Shown in pieces: positions 1 to 12,116 of a stretch of DNA of 64,000 bases (positions are counted from its first letter, which is position 1; every line of letters begins with the position of its first letter). The notes beneath the pieces were generated by a model that saw only the letters and a program-made list of their open reading frames with translations, was not told the origin of the DNA and did not search any database. Where the stretch lies: contig NC_080427.1 in assembly GCF_029873635.1 (NCBI RefSeq), positions 72,633,348 through 72,697,347 of the forward strand, written 5' to 3'. The position numbers and the translations under genes were made by a program. This DNA is from Malania oleifera. Taxonomy: Eukaryota > Streptophyta > Magnoliopsida > Santalales > Ximeniaceae.

Positions 1-280
1 AGATTTGTTTTAAAATCTCTATGGCCTATGATCAATTATGATGATCTTATTCAATATTTTAAATGAAAATATATTCCTTTGCCACAAGTTCTTTATTTCT
101 CCACATGATCCAAGTTTTATATATTTAATATTTTTGGGATTTAAGTGATTGATTTTCTTTGGTTATATTATGAAGTGTGCATAGATGCTTAACCAAAAAA
201 ATATTTGCTTGCTTGAACTTTAAGTATTTAATTTATTTTGATTTCAAGCATCGCCCCTAGTGTTTATTGAAAATCATAAG

Positions 281-326
<46 letters not shown>

Positions 327-1116
327 TATATATTTATTTATTTATATAAGCAAGAATTGAACTTATATATTATATTTTATCTCTTGCTTATGTGCTTAAA
401 TGCTTTCATGACTTGTGTTTTGTTGTATTAAATCTTGATGTCATGAGATTTTAATTTTCTTAGAGGGTGTTATGTTACATAACTGGTTCATGGATTTTAC
501 ATGAAATGCATGTGAACTAGTTAGATCATTTTTATGCTCAAACCAATTTTTTATGTGTCGCATGCTTTTAAATTCCAATCTCTTGCGGAGTCTTATGTTG
601 TGCTTAAATTGAAATAGTTTTTACATATTTCTGATCTAACCTTGTTCATCATGTCATTTTTTATCTTTTAGATGACCAGTTAAACTATTTTATGTGCTTA
701 ATTGCTATTTTTTAAACAGTTCAAAATTTTCTATGCCCAAATCCTATACCAAAAAGGGGAGAATTTTTCTAAGAAAAAAAAGGGAGAGTTCTCTTTGTTA
801 AGTTTGTTTTAAATGATAAAATTATTATCTACTTAGCTTAGCCCTTTTTACTGATGCCAAAAGGGGAAGAATTTTAAGAGCAAAATGTTTATGGCCGAAA
901 AGGGAAATTTTCTTAGGGGCAAATATTATAGGGACAAATATCTGAGCGTGTGCTTTAATGCTAAAATTAAATGTATGATCATTTGTAATGTCTTCTTTCG
1001 TGATATGCTTTTGCTATATTGTCAATTCTTTAAATTATGCATATTATTGGGGGGAGCCTTTTCAGGCTTATCCTATTTTGCTCTTGGGTGTTTGTCATCA
1101 TCAAAAAGGGGGAAAT
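1..1116 (+). mobile_element. SIRE-type Copia element, 3' internal noncoding end
   Basis: No credible coding sequence is present. The region is AT-rich and repeatedly shows purine tracts of the AAAAAGGGGA type (about 751-760, 773-787, 859-870, 896-903), ending in a polypurine tract at 1103-1116 that directly precedes an LTR start. Multiple polypurine-like tracts between the end of pol and the 3' LTR are usual in SIRE/Maximus Copia elements. An (AT)n microsatellite lies at 283-323. An 81-codon ORF at 885-1130 runs across the LTR junction and is not considered real. The gag-pol of this element must lie left of the window. Confidence 0.7.
1103..1116 (+). other. Polypurine tract of the first SIRE-type element
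   Basis: An uninterrupted A/G tract ending in GGGGGAAAT abuts TGTTGAATTT, the LTR start. This is the plus-strand priming position of an LTR retrotransposon and sets the element's orientation as plus. Confidence 0.75.
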
Positions 1117-1528
1117 TGTTGAATTTTTGAATTCGATCCCTGTTTTTATGCTAACAAAGCACCAGTATCTTATGTATGCATTCAGTGTGTAAACAGGTTG
1201 TCATTTCAGCACGAACATAAGATATCGAAAAATAGAAACCAACAAGGAAATTAAGCTCACACACTTCTCACGAATTCCATGGAAAATGAAGAGCAAAAGA
1301 AGAAGACATTTTGATTTTAGTTGTATTGCATTTAATTTTTATATTTTTGGTATGTAATAATGCATGCATCTGCATGATATGTTTGAAAGCTCAAAACAAC
1401 CTTAGGCTAACCATAGGGGACCCAACACTTGCACCAAAATTTTTTTTCTAAAAAGTCTAAAATCATACAAAGTTTTTGGAATAACTTTAGGGTCAAATTA
1501 GGGCTTAAACTGAGGAAGTTACTAAGCT

Positions 1529-1890
1529 TGGTCGATCGACCAGTTTTAGTATTAATCAGCTCAGTCTATTGAACCTTGGAAAAGTCAATAGTTTGACTTG
1601 CCTTAGTTGATCGACTTGTTTTGAACTAATCTTCTTTGGTCAACCGATCCATTAAAATTTACTTTTCCAACCATTTGGTCGACCAACCTTGTAGTTTAAA
1701 ATTGCTTTGGTCGACCGAACCTCATGAATGGTCACCCAACCTCTTCCATGGTCGACCGAACCCACGAAGGGTTTAGAATTGCCTTTCTTTTAGTTAACCA
1801 TCCTGTTCAATTGGTCAACCGAGTTAAGCCTGAAAATTCAAAATTTACATAGGTTGGTCGACCAGCCCTTAACCTTGGTCGATCGAACCT
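1529..1890. repeat. U3 cluster of GGTCGACCGAAC-type near-palindromic words
   Basis: About ten dispersed copies of a near-palindrome are seen, including TGGTCGATCGACCA (1529-1542), GGTCGACCAACC, GGTCGACCGAACC, GGTCAACCGAG and GGTCGATCGAACC (ending near 1890). They are separated by roughly 20-45 bp of unrelated sequence. The cluster lies upstream of the LTR TATA box. Most differences between copies are C/T or G/A at CpG positions. Confidence 0.75.
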
Positions 1891-2000
1891 CTTGGGTTAG
1901 GAAATTTTTACCGCAATTAACTGAGGTTAAATTTAGTTAAACTCATTCATTTTTTCGAAAAATACCTCTGTGTCCCCAACGGTTATTTTTTCATGAAAAT

Positions 2001-2010
2001 CTATAAATAC
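2001..2010 (+). promoter_or_regulatory. Predicted LTR TATA box (SIRE-type)
   Basis: CTATAAATAC lies about 110 bp downstream of the palindromic-word cluster and before the presumed R region. This matches the layout of the other LTRs in the window. Confidence 0.55.
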
Positions 2011-2445
2011 CTCATCATTACTCCAAATTAGTAACTTTGATTAACTCCAAATTTCTCTCTAATCCTTTGTTAATCAAAGTTCCCCCAAACAAATTTTTAT
2101 TGCTAAAGTTACTCTTTTGAAGCAAAATCTTTTAAAAAAATCTCTCAAACTCTCTTCCATTCTTTTATTTCAAAAAATTCTTTTGAAGAGAGTACATTTA
2201 TTTTTGGGCATTCATATTGTTAATCCATAACTTTTACTCTCACATAGTTTTTATCTTGAAAATTATTTTTGAGAGTATTTGTAATAACCCCAAAAAGAGA
2301 TATAGAAGATTAGTGGAGTGATTCACAAAAATAATAATAATAATAATAATAAAATAATTAATTAATTAAATTTAAAAATAATAAAAATAAAAATAATTTA
2401 TTTTTATTTTTATTAATAAAATATATTATTAATATTAATTAAATA

Positions 2446-2498
<53 letters not shown>

Positions 2499-3924
2499 CT
2501 GAAGCTTCAGGAATGATTTTGAGAGAGAGAGCCGCCCCCCCTTCTTCCTTTCTATTTTATTTTGCGCAGGAGACCTACGCAATCTCTCTCTCTCCTCTCA
2601 TTCTCTCTCCCTATAACCTTAGTTATGTGGCGGATTCTCACCTGATCAAGAATCAGAAGATACCGTTGAACTCCATTCCCCGCTGCTGTCATTTCTATCG
2701 AAGTGGATTGGTGGTATAAGCAAAGTAAACGCATCACCTGGGGTAAGTCAATTTCTCATTTTTCTTTAATTTCTTACAAATTATAAGTCTAATTGACAAA
2801 CAGACACCACTATGAGAATTTAGGGATGATTCTCTACAAGTCTAGCGGGACGAAATTCTCGTGGGGTCGTTGTGGGCATAACCCCAAATTTGGGGTACGG
2901 GGGTTATTAAAGGACTTATTTTTAATTAATTAGGATTAATTTAGAAATGCTAAAATGTTGAGCATTTGGAGTTGAAGTAAAATTTTTGAAATTTAGGGCC
3001 CGGTTTAGTGTCACGTGTAACGACTTGCTTAATAGACTGGGATTTTTTTTTTTAATACTATGATATTCTACATACCCTGATATCATACTAGGGGTAAACC
3101 TAATCAATAACCTAAGCAGCGAGAAGCATAAATCACAGAGACATAACCATATGAAAATATATACACAATACAAAACCAATACCACACAATACCAGAGTAC
3201 TATATGTTTTCCAAAATATATACATACGTCTGTTCCCCAAAATACCCTTAACTAGCTAGGGTATACAAAAATACTCCCAAAATGTACTCTCTCCACTGGC
3301 AAGGCAGTACAGAAACCCCTCTATCTGTGAGTCTAGTTTGCTCGCCTACCTGAATCACCTAAAAAATATTTCAACACTGGGATGAGCCAACGCTCAGTAA
3401 GAAGAAATATGATATTACTAGTGTGTGGAAAATGAGCTACTATATCATGAAAATCTGTTTTCAAATAAACATGTATAACTGAATATATAAATAAAGTATA
3501 AGTGATAAAATCCACCACCTCTGTTCCTATTGCTTAACATGTCAGTATCGGAGAATATTATTCAAAATACTTCTAGTATAAGTAAGTATGTTCCCTGTTT
3601 CTACAAATCTATACATACGTAATAATAACTAAAACTATTCCCTATGGATATCTGTGTGTCATGACTTACTCCCTCATAATAGGGTTGTGCGGCACGTAGG
3701 CGGGATTTACCCTGGCTGGCCAACCAGGAATAAATCACTATACTACATCGATCAATCTGCCCACCTCAACCCATATCTGGATGGGAGCCTAATCTCTTCA
3801 AGGGTCTAGGTGATCGACCTTACCACGTATTATCTAAATAGGTGGTTGCACTCAAAAAGTAACGTAATATCTGTAACAACGATACCATGCTCTGTAGCAA
3901 CATAGTTCAACAGGGTCTAATCTC

Positions 3925-3962
<38 letters not shown>

Positions 3963-4681
3963 TTACCATGATTCTGAAATACTGAAATAACCATGACGCT
4001 GCATAAACTATAACTGTAGTTCATACGTAATACTGAGAACTATCTAATCATAACACTGACATCTGCATAATCATATTACTAAAACTGCATGATCATCATA
4101 CTAATATTTGTATTATCATGGTACTGAGGTTCATGAAATCATGGTACTGAAATATCGTAAAATCAGAATATTGAAATATCGTAAAACACATCTCCATACT
4201 ATATTCATATTCACAAGCCACACGATACTGTAATACATAATTTTCATCATTTAATAAACTGTATAATATTTTAAAAATACCTAACATAGCATATTTCACT
4301 TACCTGACTACTGGAAAGCCCCTATGGAATACTAGTCTAACACTCGTAGGGCCTCCTACACAACACCCTAAAAATAATATTCACCAGAACCAAATATTAG
4401 TATTTCTCCACTTACATTATTTCTTATAACTACCATAAGGCCAAAAATTGACTAAAAGGCCTTACCCTGAATTTGGGATGAAATCCAACTTCATTTTCCC
4501 AACAATCCACTCCGGTAGACTTGTAGAGAACTTTGCCAAGAGCGTCGTGGTAGCCTCAAGTCTTCAATCTGGCAACTCGCAAGACCAAAATTGAAGAGAG
4601 AAGGGAAAGAGAGACGTAGGAGAGAGAAAGAGAGAGAGAGAGAGAGGAGCTTTAAAAGTGAATAAAAATATGATTTTTAGC

Positions 4682-4690
4682 TATTTATAG
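4682..4690 (-). promoter_or_regulatory. Predicted LTR TATA box (Gypsy-type, minus)
   Basis: TATTTATAG on the plus strand reads CTATAAATA on the minus strand and lies within 10 bp of the nearest TCGTCGACGA word. The same spacing is seen in the related LTRs at 10612-10623 and 14140-14151. Confidence 0.6.
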
Positions 4691-4698
4691 GGCCAGAT

Positions 4699-4940
4699 TC
4701 GTCGACGAGACACGTCACCTCGTCGACGAGTCCTTCATTAAATTCATCAACAAAACCGTGTATTCATCGATGAAATTCAGAACAACCAAAAACCTCGCTT
4801 GGTATTTTCTCATCGACGAAACCCTGTATTCGTCAACAAATTTCCTTATGCACTCGTCGATGAAGCCCTGTATTCATCGACGAGTCCTGGCAATTTCCTT
4901 GAAATTATTATTATCCCCCAAAATGCAATGTCGTCGACGA
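4699..4940. repeat. TCGTCGACGA palindromic-word cluster in LTR U3
   Basis: About nine copies of the 10-bp palindrome TCGTCGACGA or one- to three-step variants (TCATCGATGA, TCATCGACGA, TCGTCAACAA, TCGTCGATGA) lie within 242 bp. They start next to the TATA box and extend upstream of it on the minus strand. Variants are mostly CG changed to CA or TG. Confidence 0.85.
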
Positions 4941-7275
4941 AGTCTACAGTATCCTTCTGTTTTTTTTTTATTTCTCTCTCTCTTATTAAATTAAATACTT
5001 ATTTTTTTCAAGTCGCTACACCACGGGTGTAATTTTGGGACCCGCAAGCAAAATTCAGAAAATTAAGTGGGGGTGTCAAATATTGGTTTAAATGTTAATG
5101 CTAGATGGGTAGTATTTTGGGGAAATGAATTAATTAATCTAGGGAAAATGTAAATTGCAGGAGTTGAATTTCGGGCGCCAAGGGCGTAGGATTTGGGTCC
5201 TAACGAGACTCTCAGTAAGTTAAGTAAGTGGAATAAATTATAACAGTATTTTTAGAATTACCGTTTGAATTAATATATGAAAATGAACATATTGTATTTT
5301 GCCTGAAAATTATTATGATATAAATATCAGATAAATTGTGTGGCATTTGAGTAATATTAATTTGTGATGCTTTGGATTCTGAAATTAATATATTATGAAT
5401 ATTAGATGAAAACTGTGTGGCACATGATATGTGTTGAAAAATGTGAAATATAATAATGGGTATTTTCTGAGAAAATATTGAAATGAGAATGATTGATGTG
5501 ATTAGTGGAAAATAATGAAATGTGGTATTTATATGTGAGTGGAAATTATTTGCATGAGAAATGAGATTGTACAAATTACTGATATGAGTATTTTAGGAAA
5601 TGTGGAAATACGTAAAATATGATATGTACTATTATGAGATGATTGAATGTGCACAGAAAATGATGAGAATATTTATATTGAATTTAATTGAGATATATTG
5701 AAATATGATTGATGAAATCCCAAGTAGTGAACCCTGATGGATGGTTATGATATTGAGTATAGTAACGTTGCTAGTGGTGTTAGTGCAACCACATGAACTC
5801 TTGGAGCGTGTGGCGTGACAGTTGATTGAGCCATTTTGTAGGGTTGTTGGGCCCCCTGAGTCTGGATCAGGGTTGTAGGTCGGCCAGTCGTACTACAAAC
5901 GCGATATGATATTTTGATCTAACCCGATCGGCTAACTGCGGTTAGATCCAGCCTTCGGGCCTCACAACCTTGACCATGTGAGGAAGCATTGCGTGGATAG
6001 AAATATCCTTAGGGTGGCCATGAGTTATAGACGTGATGTTGGTATTTGATACCAAGGATACTCATGAGCCGGAAAGTAAAATGGAAACGAAAAGTGAAAG
6101 AATGATAAAATTTGGCTAAAATGAGAAATGAAAGAAAGAATGGAAATTGAGAAATAAAGAATGATAAAATTGAGAAATGGAACCATGTGAGTTAATAATA
6201 TAAATATTTGAGGCAAAGTGAAACTCTCCGCCTGAGGGCTTACTGAGTAAGGTGAGTGCTCTGATAGGTATCAGGTGTGGCCATACGAGACTGCATAACG
6301 TGTTAGGGTAGAGGGAAGCTACCAGTATGGGCAGGTATTCTTCCCTATTCTCAAGAACTTCGCGGATAATTATGTGTTGGAAATCATTAAATTTGAGAAA
6401 TGGTTTTAAAGCTTATAAAAGCTTATGTTGTATATCTATATGATAATAAGAATGTGTATATCAATGTATTTTTTCAAATGAAATGATGATTTGAAAAGGA
6501 AAGTGTATTATATTCGAACTCTTATGGCTACACATTGTAAATAATTTATTCCTTCTTACTGAGTTGTGTCTCGCCCAAATTATCTAAATTTTTCAGGGAA
6601 CTAAGATAGGCTAGGTGATAGAGCTCCGTGATCATAGGGAGCTGAAACCATGACACACAGGGTGAGTTCTTGGACTAGGGAAGTGTAATTTCCCTAGAGT
6701 TAAGTTATTTTTGGGGTATGTGATGGATCTGTACATATATGTATGTTGATACTTTGGGTATTGTATACTGACTGTTATGTATATACTGTCTTCCCCTGTT
6801 AGGTTATATAATTGGAATAACTTTTTGCCTGGTACCCAATGCGGGTCAGGTCATATGAATGGTAATAGGGTTGTTGACATGGTCGATTTGGAATGTTATG
6901 GATGACGAATTAATAGTTATTTATTATTGATAAAAAAACTAGTACAAAAATTGGGGCGTCACAGTATTGCTTGATTTTCTCCTGATTATTTTCTTGATAA
7001 ATATTTTTCGCGAGATATTATTTATTGCATAAATATTATTCTTAAGCTTAAACTCCAAATTTTCCAAACATTTTTATCTGCAAAAATATTTGTTGGAGAA
7101 TATATCTTTATACACACACACATATATTTTATTTGTGCAAATTTATTTTGAAAGCACCCTTACTCTACTAAGCACATTTCATATCATAAGAAAGTGCATG
7201 TATTTGACCTTTTAATGTGTACATCCATGTTTGTATTTAGAAGCGTTTTAATATGTACAAAAATGTTTTCATGTA

Positions 7276-7440
7276 TCGGTTGGGTCCAGCCCGTTAATTG
7301 AACTGGAGAAGTCTCAGCCCCATAAGTGAGACCGATTGGGTTCAACTCGGTAATTGAGCTGGGGTGTCTCCACCCTGTAAAAGAGACCAGTTGGGCTCAG
7401 CCTGATAATTGAGCTGGGGTTTACCTCGCCCCGTAAGGAG
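7276..7440 (+). repeat. About 55-bp tandem repeat in a SIRE-type LTR
   Basis: Roughly three degenerate units each contain GGGTTCA/GGGCTCAG, then GGTAATTGAGCTGG, then a CCC-TGTAA segment. A related, further diverged array is in the other SIRE LTR at about 26942-27082, so it is an ancestral part of this LTR class. Confidence 0.65.
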
Positions 7441-7451
7441 AGTTTGTAACA

Positions 7452-8708
7452 GCTTCTAATCTCATGTACGTTCTTCAGTCTTGCCTAATCAACTACCGCC
7501 TCTACTTTGCTCGAGTCCATTGAAATTTCTTCCCTCGACACTACATATCCCCAAAAATGCCACTTGTTCCAGTCAGAACTCACATTTATTAAATTTAGCA
7601 AATAACCTCTTCTATTTGAGTACCTGAAGTACCTGCCCCAAATGAGCTTCATGCTCTGCAAGACTCCTCGAATAAACCAGGATGTCATCGATGAACACCA
7701 CCACGAACTGATCTAAGTACTCGTGGAACACCTTATTCATCAGGTCCATAAATGTTGCAAGCGCATTCATCAATTCGAATGACATAACCAGAAATTTGTA
7801 ATGGCCATATTTGGTATGAAAAGTCATCTTTGGTACATCCTCTAATTTCACCTTCAACTAATGATACCCAGATCGCAGATCAATCCTAAAGAAAACTTGA
7901 GTGCCTTTGAACTAGTCAAACAGGTCATCAATACGAGGTAAAGGGTACTTATTCTTCACTGTCACCTTATTAATCTCCCTGTAGTCGATGCACATCCTCA
8001 TCGACCCATCCTTCTTTTTTACAAACAACACCTGCACTCCCAAGGGTGATATGCTCGGCCTGATAAAACCCTTATCCAGAAGTTCCTGTAGTTACTCCTT
8101 TAACTCCTTTAGTTCAGTCGGAGCCATTCTATATGGAGCCTTAGAAGCCGATGTTGTCCCCGGATTCAACTCGATGACAAACTCCACCTCGCGATCAGGA
8201 GGCAGTCCCGATAAGTCCTCTAGAAAGACGTCTGAGAATTCCCTTATTACTGGGATATCCTCCAACTTAAGTTCCTCTTTCGGTGTTTCTTTCACAAATA
8301 TAAGATACCCCTGGCAGCCATCTCAAAGCAACCTCTTTGCCTGAATCTCTGAAAGGATCTGTGGTGTAGAGTGCACACATGACGCAATGAATTTGAACTC
8401 TTGCTCCCCTAGAGGTCTGAACACTACCTTCTTCCTGTGGTAGTCAATGCTTGCATAACTAGATGCTAGCCAATCCAGCCCCAAAATAATATCGAACCCA
8501 TGCATGTAAAAAACAATTAGACTAGCAGGCAGCCTTCTTCCCTAAATCTCCACTAGGTGATCCCTAATCCCTGATCACCTTGTTACACACTACTACCGAC
8601 CTTGTCAATGTGGTCACTACTAACTCGACATCTAACGGTTGTCTTTCTATCCCGCACAGTCTAATAAATTCCCAAGACACAAAAGAGTGCGTCTCACCTG
8701 AATCAAAT
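7452..8708 (-). pseudogene. Gypsy protease end and reverse transcriptase, decayed
   Basis: Going downward from 8708, the translation gives DSGETHSF (protease active site), then GFDIILGLDWL (8505-8470), then GLPPDREVEFVIEL and APYRMAPTELKELKE (RT start, about 8220-8100), then [10 protein letters not shown], and the catalytic FIDDILVYS near 7670-7695. It ends in SKVEAVVD and EIRS at about 7452. Only a few in-frame stops and at least one frameshift near 7640 break an otherwise readable frame. Several stops replace Gln or Trp codons, as expected from C-to-T decay. It would have encoded the polyprotein that copies the element RNA into DNA. Confidence 0.85.
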
Positions 8709-10980
8709 TGTAACGCCCTCAAAAGTCTTACCATTTTTTTTTATAAAAATATAACTGTGTATCGACATTCATACCTAAGCAACGAAAACAAAAATCATGT
8801 AACCATTTACATATATACTAAACAACACCAGAATTCAGTGTGTACAGACTATAGTCATACAAAAATACCCCTCCAGTATTATCTACTCAAAAATATACAA
8901 CTCTGACAAAAACTCACCCTATAACCAGGGTGATCTAACTACTTCCTATCCACGAGCCTGATCTGCTCATCTGACTGGCTCACCTAAAAAATGGTAAAGT
9001 AATGGGGTGAGTCGACGCTCAGTAAGTGGAAATATGCTATTACTAGTGTGTAGCAACTAAGTTGAAGATACTTTTAAACATAGCAATTAAACTGTAATGC
9101 AATAAATAATCTGTAAAGCATATCTTTCTTTCTCAATTTAAAATATACTGTATCGTCTGTATTTTTTACTTTTCATGCTGATAATATCATACTATACTCA
9201 TCATATACTGTAAACGGTATACATATACATAATTGTGCTTTATCCTTGGGACTCTGTACGTCATGATTTGATCCCTTATGACAGGGTTGTGCGGCCCGTA
9301 GGCGGGACTTTATCTGGTCGGCCCTCTAGATAAGTCAATAAACTCTACACTACCTCAACCCAGCCAAACTGCATCCTCTCCTAGGTGCGGGACTGCCTGC
9401 TACCTCGTCTAACCGGCCCCCCTCTACCCAGCGTATTGGGGAGCTGCATCCTCTTCGAGCACGGTTATACGGTACCCACACACTATCTGAGATGTGTGGT
9501 TGCACTCTATCTGAATATAGCAATGGTACCGTGCTCTGTAATTTATATCTGTACTGTATCTGTCTGTAATCTTTCCACAGGGATCTGATACTATATACAT
9601 ATATACATATATATACATATATACTCATTTACTGTTTTCGCCATGTTTCCAAAATTACCATCATGCTATCTTTCTGTACTATAAATACTGTAAACTCTGT
9701 ATTCTGTATTTGTAGCATCTTGATGCTACCTCTATATATATATATATATATTTGTCTGTATCTCTGTCTATATAATTTGTCTGTATCTCTGTATGTTATG
9801 GTAATAGGAAACATGGCATACTATAACTCTGTATATACTGTTCTGTATAAAGCTGTAATGTAAATACTGATCTGAGTAAAACTGTATGCATGTATATGTA
9901 TATATGTATTTATCTGTTTTCATAAAACTATTCATGTAAAGACTGTATATGCATGTAAATTTCTCTGCAAATATGAATCTATATCTGTATAATCTGTATA
10001 ATTCCATATACTGGGAAAAACCATATAAACTGTACATGCTATCTATATTTGCGTATTCAGTATAGTATGATACATTATAAAAACTATACAAATTCCTTCA
10101 TCTCATGAAAATCACTTAGACCACACAATTATTTAAACTCATATTCCATAAAAACTTTATAGTAAACTGGCATAAATATGTGTCAATGAAATCTCTAGTA
10201 GCTTTATGAAAACTCCTAGCATAACATATTTCTCTTACCTTAACTTTGAAAAACCCCTATATAATGCTCGCTTTATACCCGCAGGATTCCTAATTCAACA
10301 TCCTGAAAACACAATATCCCAAAACAAAATATTAGTATTTTTCCGCCTACATCATTTCCTATAACTGTCATAAGGCTAAAATCTGGATAAAAGACCTTAC
10401 CCTCAATTTGGGATGAAATTCAACTTTGTTTTCCCGATGATCCGCTCTGGCAAACTTGTAGAAAACTCCGCCAGGAGTGTCGTGGTAGCTTCAGATCGTC
10501 AATCCAGCGACTAGTGGGGCCGGAATAGAAGAGAGAAGGGAGAGGATTCGTAGAGAGAGAGAGGAGAAAGAGAGAGGGGCGCTGGTAAATGGATAAAAAT
10601 CCTGATTTTCAAATATTTATACTGCCAGATTAGTCGACGAGACACGTCACCTCATCGACGAGTCTTTCATTAAATTCGTAGATAAGTTCCTATATTCATC
10701 GACGAAATTTAGGCTGCTCCATACCCCCTCTCGGTATTTTCTCGTCAACGATGCCCTGTATTTGTCAACGAATTTCCTTATGTGCTCGTCGACGAAGCCC
10801 TATATTCGTCGACGAAATTCCTTATGTACTCGTCTACGAAACCCTGGCAATTCCTTGAAATTTATCATTACTATCCCCAAAATACGATGTCCTCGATGAA
10901 ATCTACTGCCTCTTTCTGTTCCTGTTTCCATTTTCCTCTCTCTTTAATATTTAAATATCAGTATTTTCCGAGTCGTTACA
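8709..10980 (-). mobile_element. Solo LTR, Gypsy-like, perfect TSD CAAAT
   Basis: It starts TGTAACGCCCTC and ends GAGTCGTTACA on the plus strand, and CAAAT is present at both 8704-8708 and 10981-10985. It is 2272 bp long with no coding content. The minus orientation is inferred from the TATA box (AGTATAAATATT on the minus strand, about 10612-10623) and the TCGTCGACGA cluster on its upstream side. The insertion splits the protease of the host Gypsy element at its catalytic Asp codon. Microsatellite-like TATA and CTGTA tracts fill 9590-10080, and ORFs there are artefacts. Confidence 0.92.
10631..10900. repeat. TCGTCGACGA palindromic-word cluster
   Basis: About ten copies or close variants (TAGTCGACGA, TCATCGACGA, TCGTCAACGA, TCGTCGACGA twice, TCGTCTACGA) lie in 270 bp. 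They begin about 8 bp from the TATA box of the solo LTR. Order and intervening sequence resemble the 4699-4940 cluster, showing common descent of the two LTRs. Confidence 0.85.
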
Positions 10981-10985
10981 CAAAT

Positions 10986-12116
10986 AGCACAATAGCTTTA
11001 TTTGAAAGCACATAAATATTACCTATAACCACATCTCTTGCACGCTCGGCGTCACTCAGAGTCATAGAATACACCCACGCCTAGGCGGTGCCCCTTTAGT
11101 GACCACCTCGGGGTGCTTGGTTACCTCCCTGATACTAAGGTTATGGATATGCATAGTTCAATGTCACGCGACAGTCTCGCGCTAGATGTCCTGCCCCACT
11201 GCACCTATAGTAAATAACTGATACTCCCCTACACTCACCCCAATGCCTCTAATGGCATCTAGAACAGATAGGACACTACGACCCCCCCTGATGGCATCGG
11301 TACCCCACCTTGTATCGTTGGCCCAAGAAATTACTAGGCCGCTTTCATGAGCCCTAGCTAGTGCTAGTCTGAACCCCTGAGGCACGGGTCTCTTCTTCTG
11401 GTTTGTTGCTCTCTCTCTCCCTCCTGAATATTGGCCTCAATTGCCATGGCCTTGTCCACTAGCTCAAAGAAACTCTAAGTCAACAAGGCCACCATCTGAG
11501 CACGTATTCCCTGCCTTACACCTCTCTCAAACATCCAAGCCATCTTCGGCTCATCCGGGACCATGTGCGGAGCAAAACAGGATAGCTCCACAAACCTAGC
11601 TGCATACTGTAGTGCAATCATGGGCCCCTGGGTCAAATGCAGGAACTCCTTTACCTTCACCTATCGGGTGGCAACAGGGAAGTATCTGTTGAAGAAAACC
11701 TCCCTGAAATGGCTCCATGTAATAGATGTATGTCATGAACGCTATTCCTCTACCATCTTTGCTGATCTCCACCACCTATTTGCTTCCCCTACTAGTTTAA
11801 AAGTGGCAAACCGCACCTTCTACTCCTTTATGCACTCTAGCACACCCAATAGCTCCTCCATCTCTTGAACCCAATTTTTAGCTACAATCGGGTTCGCTCC
11901 TCCTGAAAACGCCGGTGGACTTGCCCAGGTAAACTAAGGGAACGTGCAGCCCCTGTCAGCTAATAGCTGACTCTCCTCTCAGGAATCCCTCTGATTTTCC
12001 TTCCTAGCCTGTTATGCTATATTTCGCAACACTGCCGAGGCATCAGCATCATCCTCACTAGAGGTATCCACATGATTATCCCCTCCAGCCATAACATCCT
12101 TTCTCCTGGGATCCAT
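10986..12116 (-). pseudogene. Gypsy gag and start of protease, decayed
   Basis: The start codon at 12116 (minus) gives MDPRRKDVMAGGDN. The central part at 11660-11475 reads FLHLTQGPMIALQYAARF and FERGVRQGIRAQMVALL, typical of the Gypsy capsid (retrotrans_gag) region. The reading frame is broken by stops and shifts. Its 3' end reads NKAIVLF, which rejoins DSGETHSF across the solo LTR insertion at 8709-10980. The intact product would be the nucleocapsid precursor. Confidence 0.8.

Larger units (their letters stand above)
3016..5020 (-). mobile_element. Solo LTR, Gypsy-like, nested, TSD TCACG/CCACG
   Basis: Plus-strand reading starts TGTAACGACTTG and ends AAGTCGCTACA; the ends are near inverted repeats. 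It is flanked by TCACG (3011-3015) and CCACG (5021-5025), a 5-bp duplication with one transition. The minus orientation follows from its TATA box, read as CTATAAATA on the minus strand (about 4682-4690), lying downstream of the TCGTCGACGA cluster. An (AT)n tract sits near 3930-3960. The closest relative in the window by layout is 8709-10980. Confidence 0.87.
2280..6963 (+). mobile_element. Solo LTR, Gypsy-like, TSD GTATT, containing a nested solo LTR
   Basis: It starts TGTAATAACCCC and ends GGGGCGTCACA, flanked by GTATT at 2275-2279 and again at 6964-6968. No gag, pol, primer-binding site or second LTR lies within it, so it is a solo LTR. Its own length is about 2.67 kb once the nested solo LTR (3016-5020) and one duplication copy are removed. 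It carries an (ATT)n microsatellite near 2447-2497 and a CT-rich leader-like stretch near 2518-2615. ORFs inside (such as 5212-5574 and 6025-6216 minus) are low-complexity and noncoding. Confidence 0.88.

Noticed and set aside
885-1130. 81-codon ORF as an envelope-like SIRE product
   Set aside because: It spans the polypurine tract and the LTR start and shows no signal peptide, coiled coil or family motif that I could identify.
1529-1890. A CRISPR-like array of short repeats with spacers
   Set aside because: The repeats are only 10-14 bp, degenerate, irregularly spaced and inside an LTR of a plant retroelement; no cas genes are possible here. The same applies to the other clusters.
5212-5574. 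120-codon minus-strand ORF, Ile-rich, membrane-like
   Set aside because: It lies in the AT-rich body of a solo LTR, with low-complexity composition and no homologue recognised.
9350-10091. Overlapping ORFs on both strands
   Set aside because: They come from CTGTA/TATA low-complexity sequence within the 8709-10980 solo LTR.
11563-11868. 101-codon plus-strand ORF
   Set aside because: It is the antisense of the Gypsy gag, whose minus-strand translation gives clear capsid motifs.
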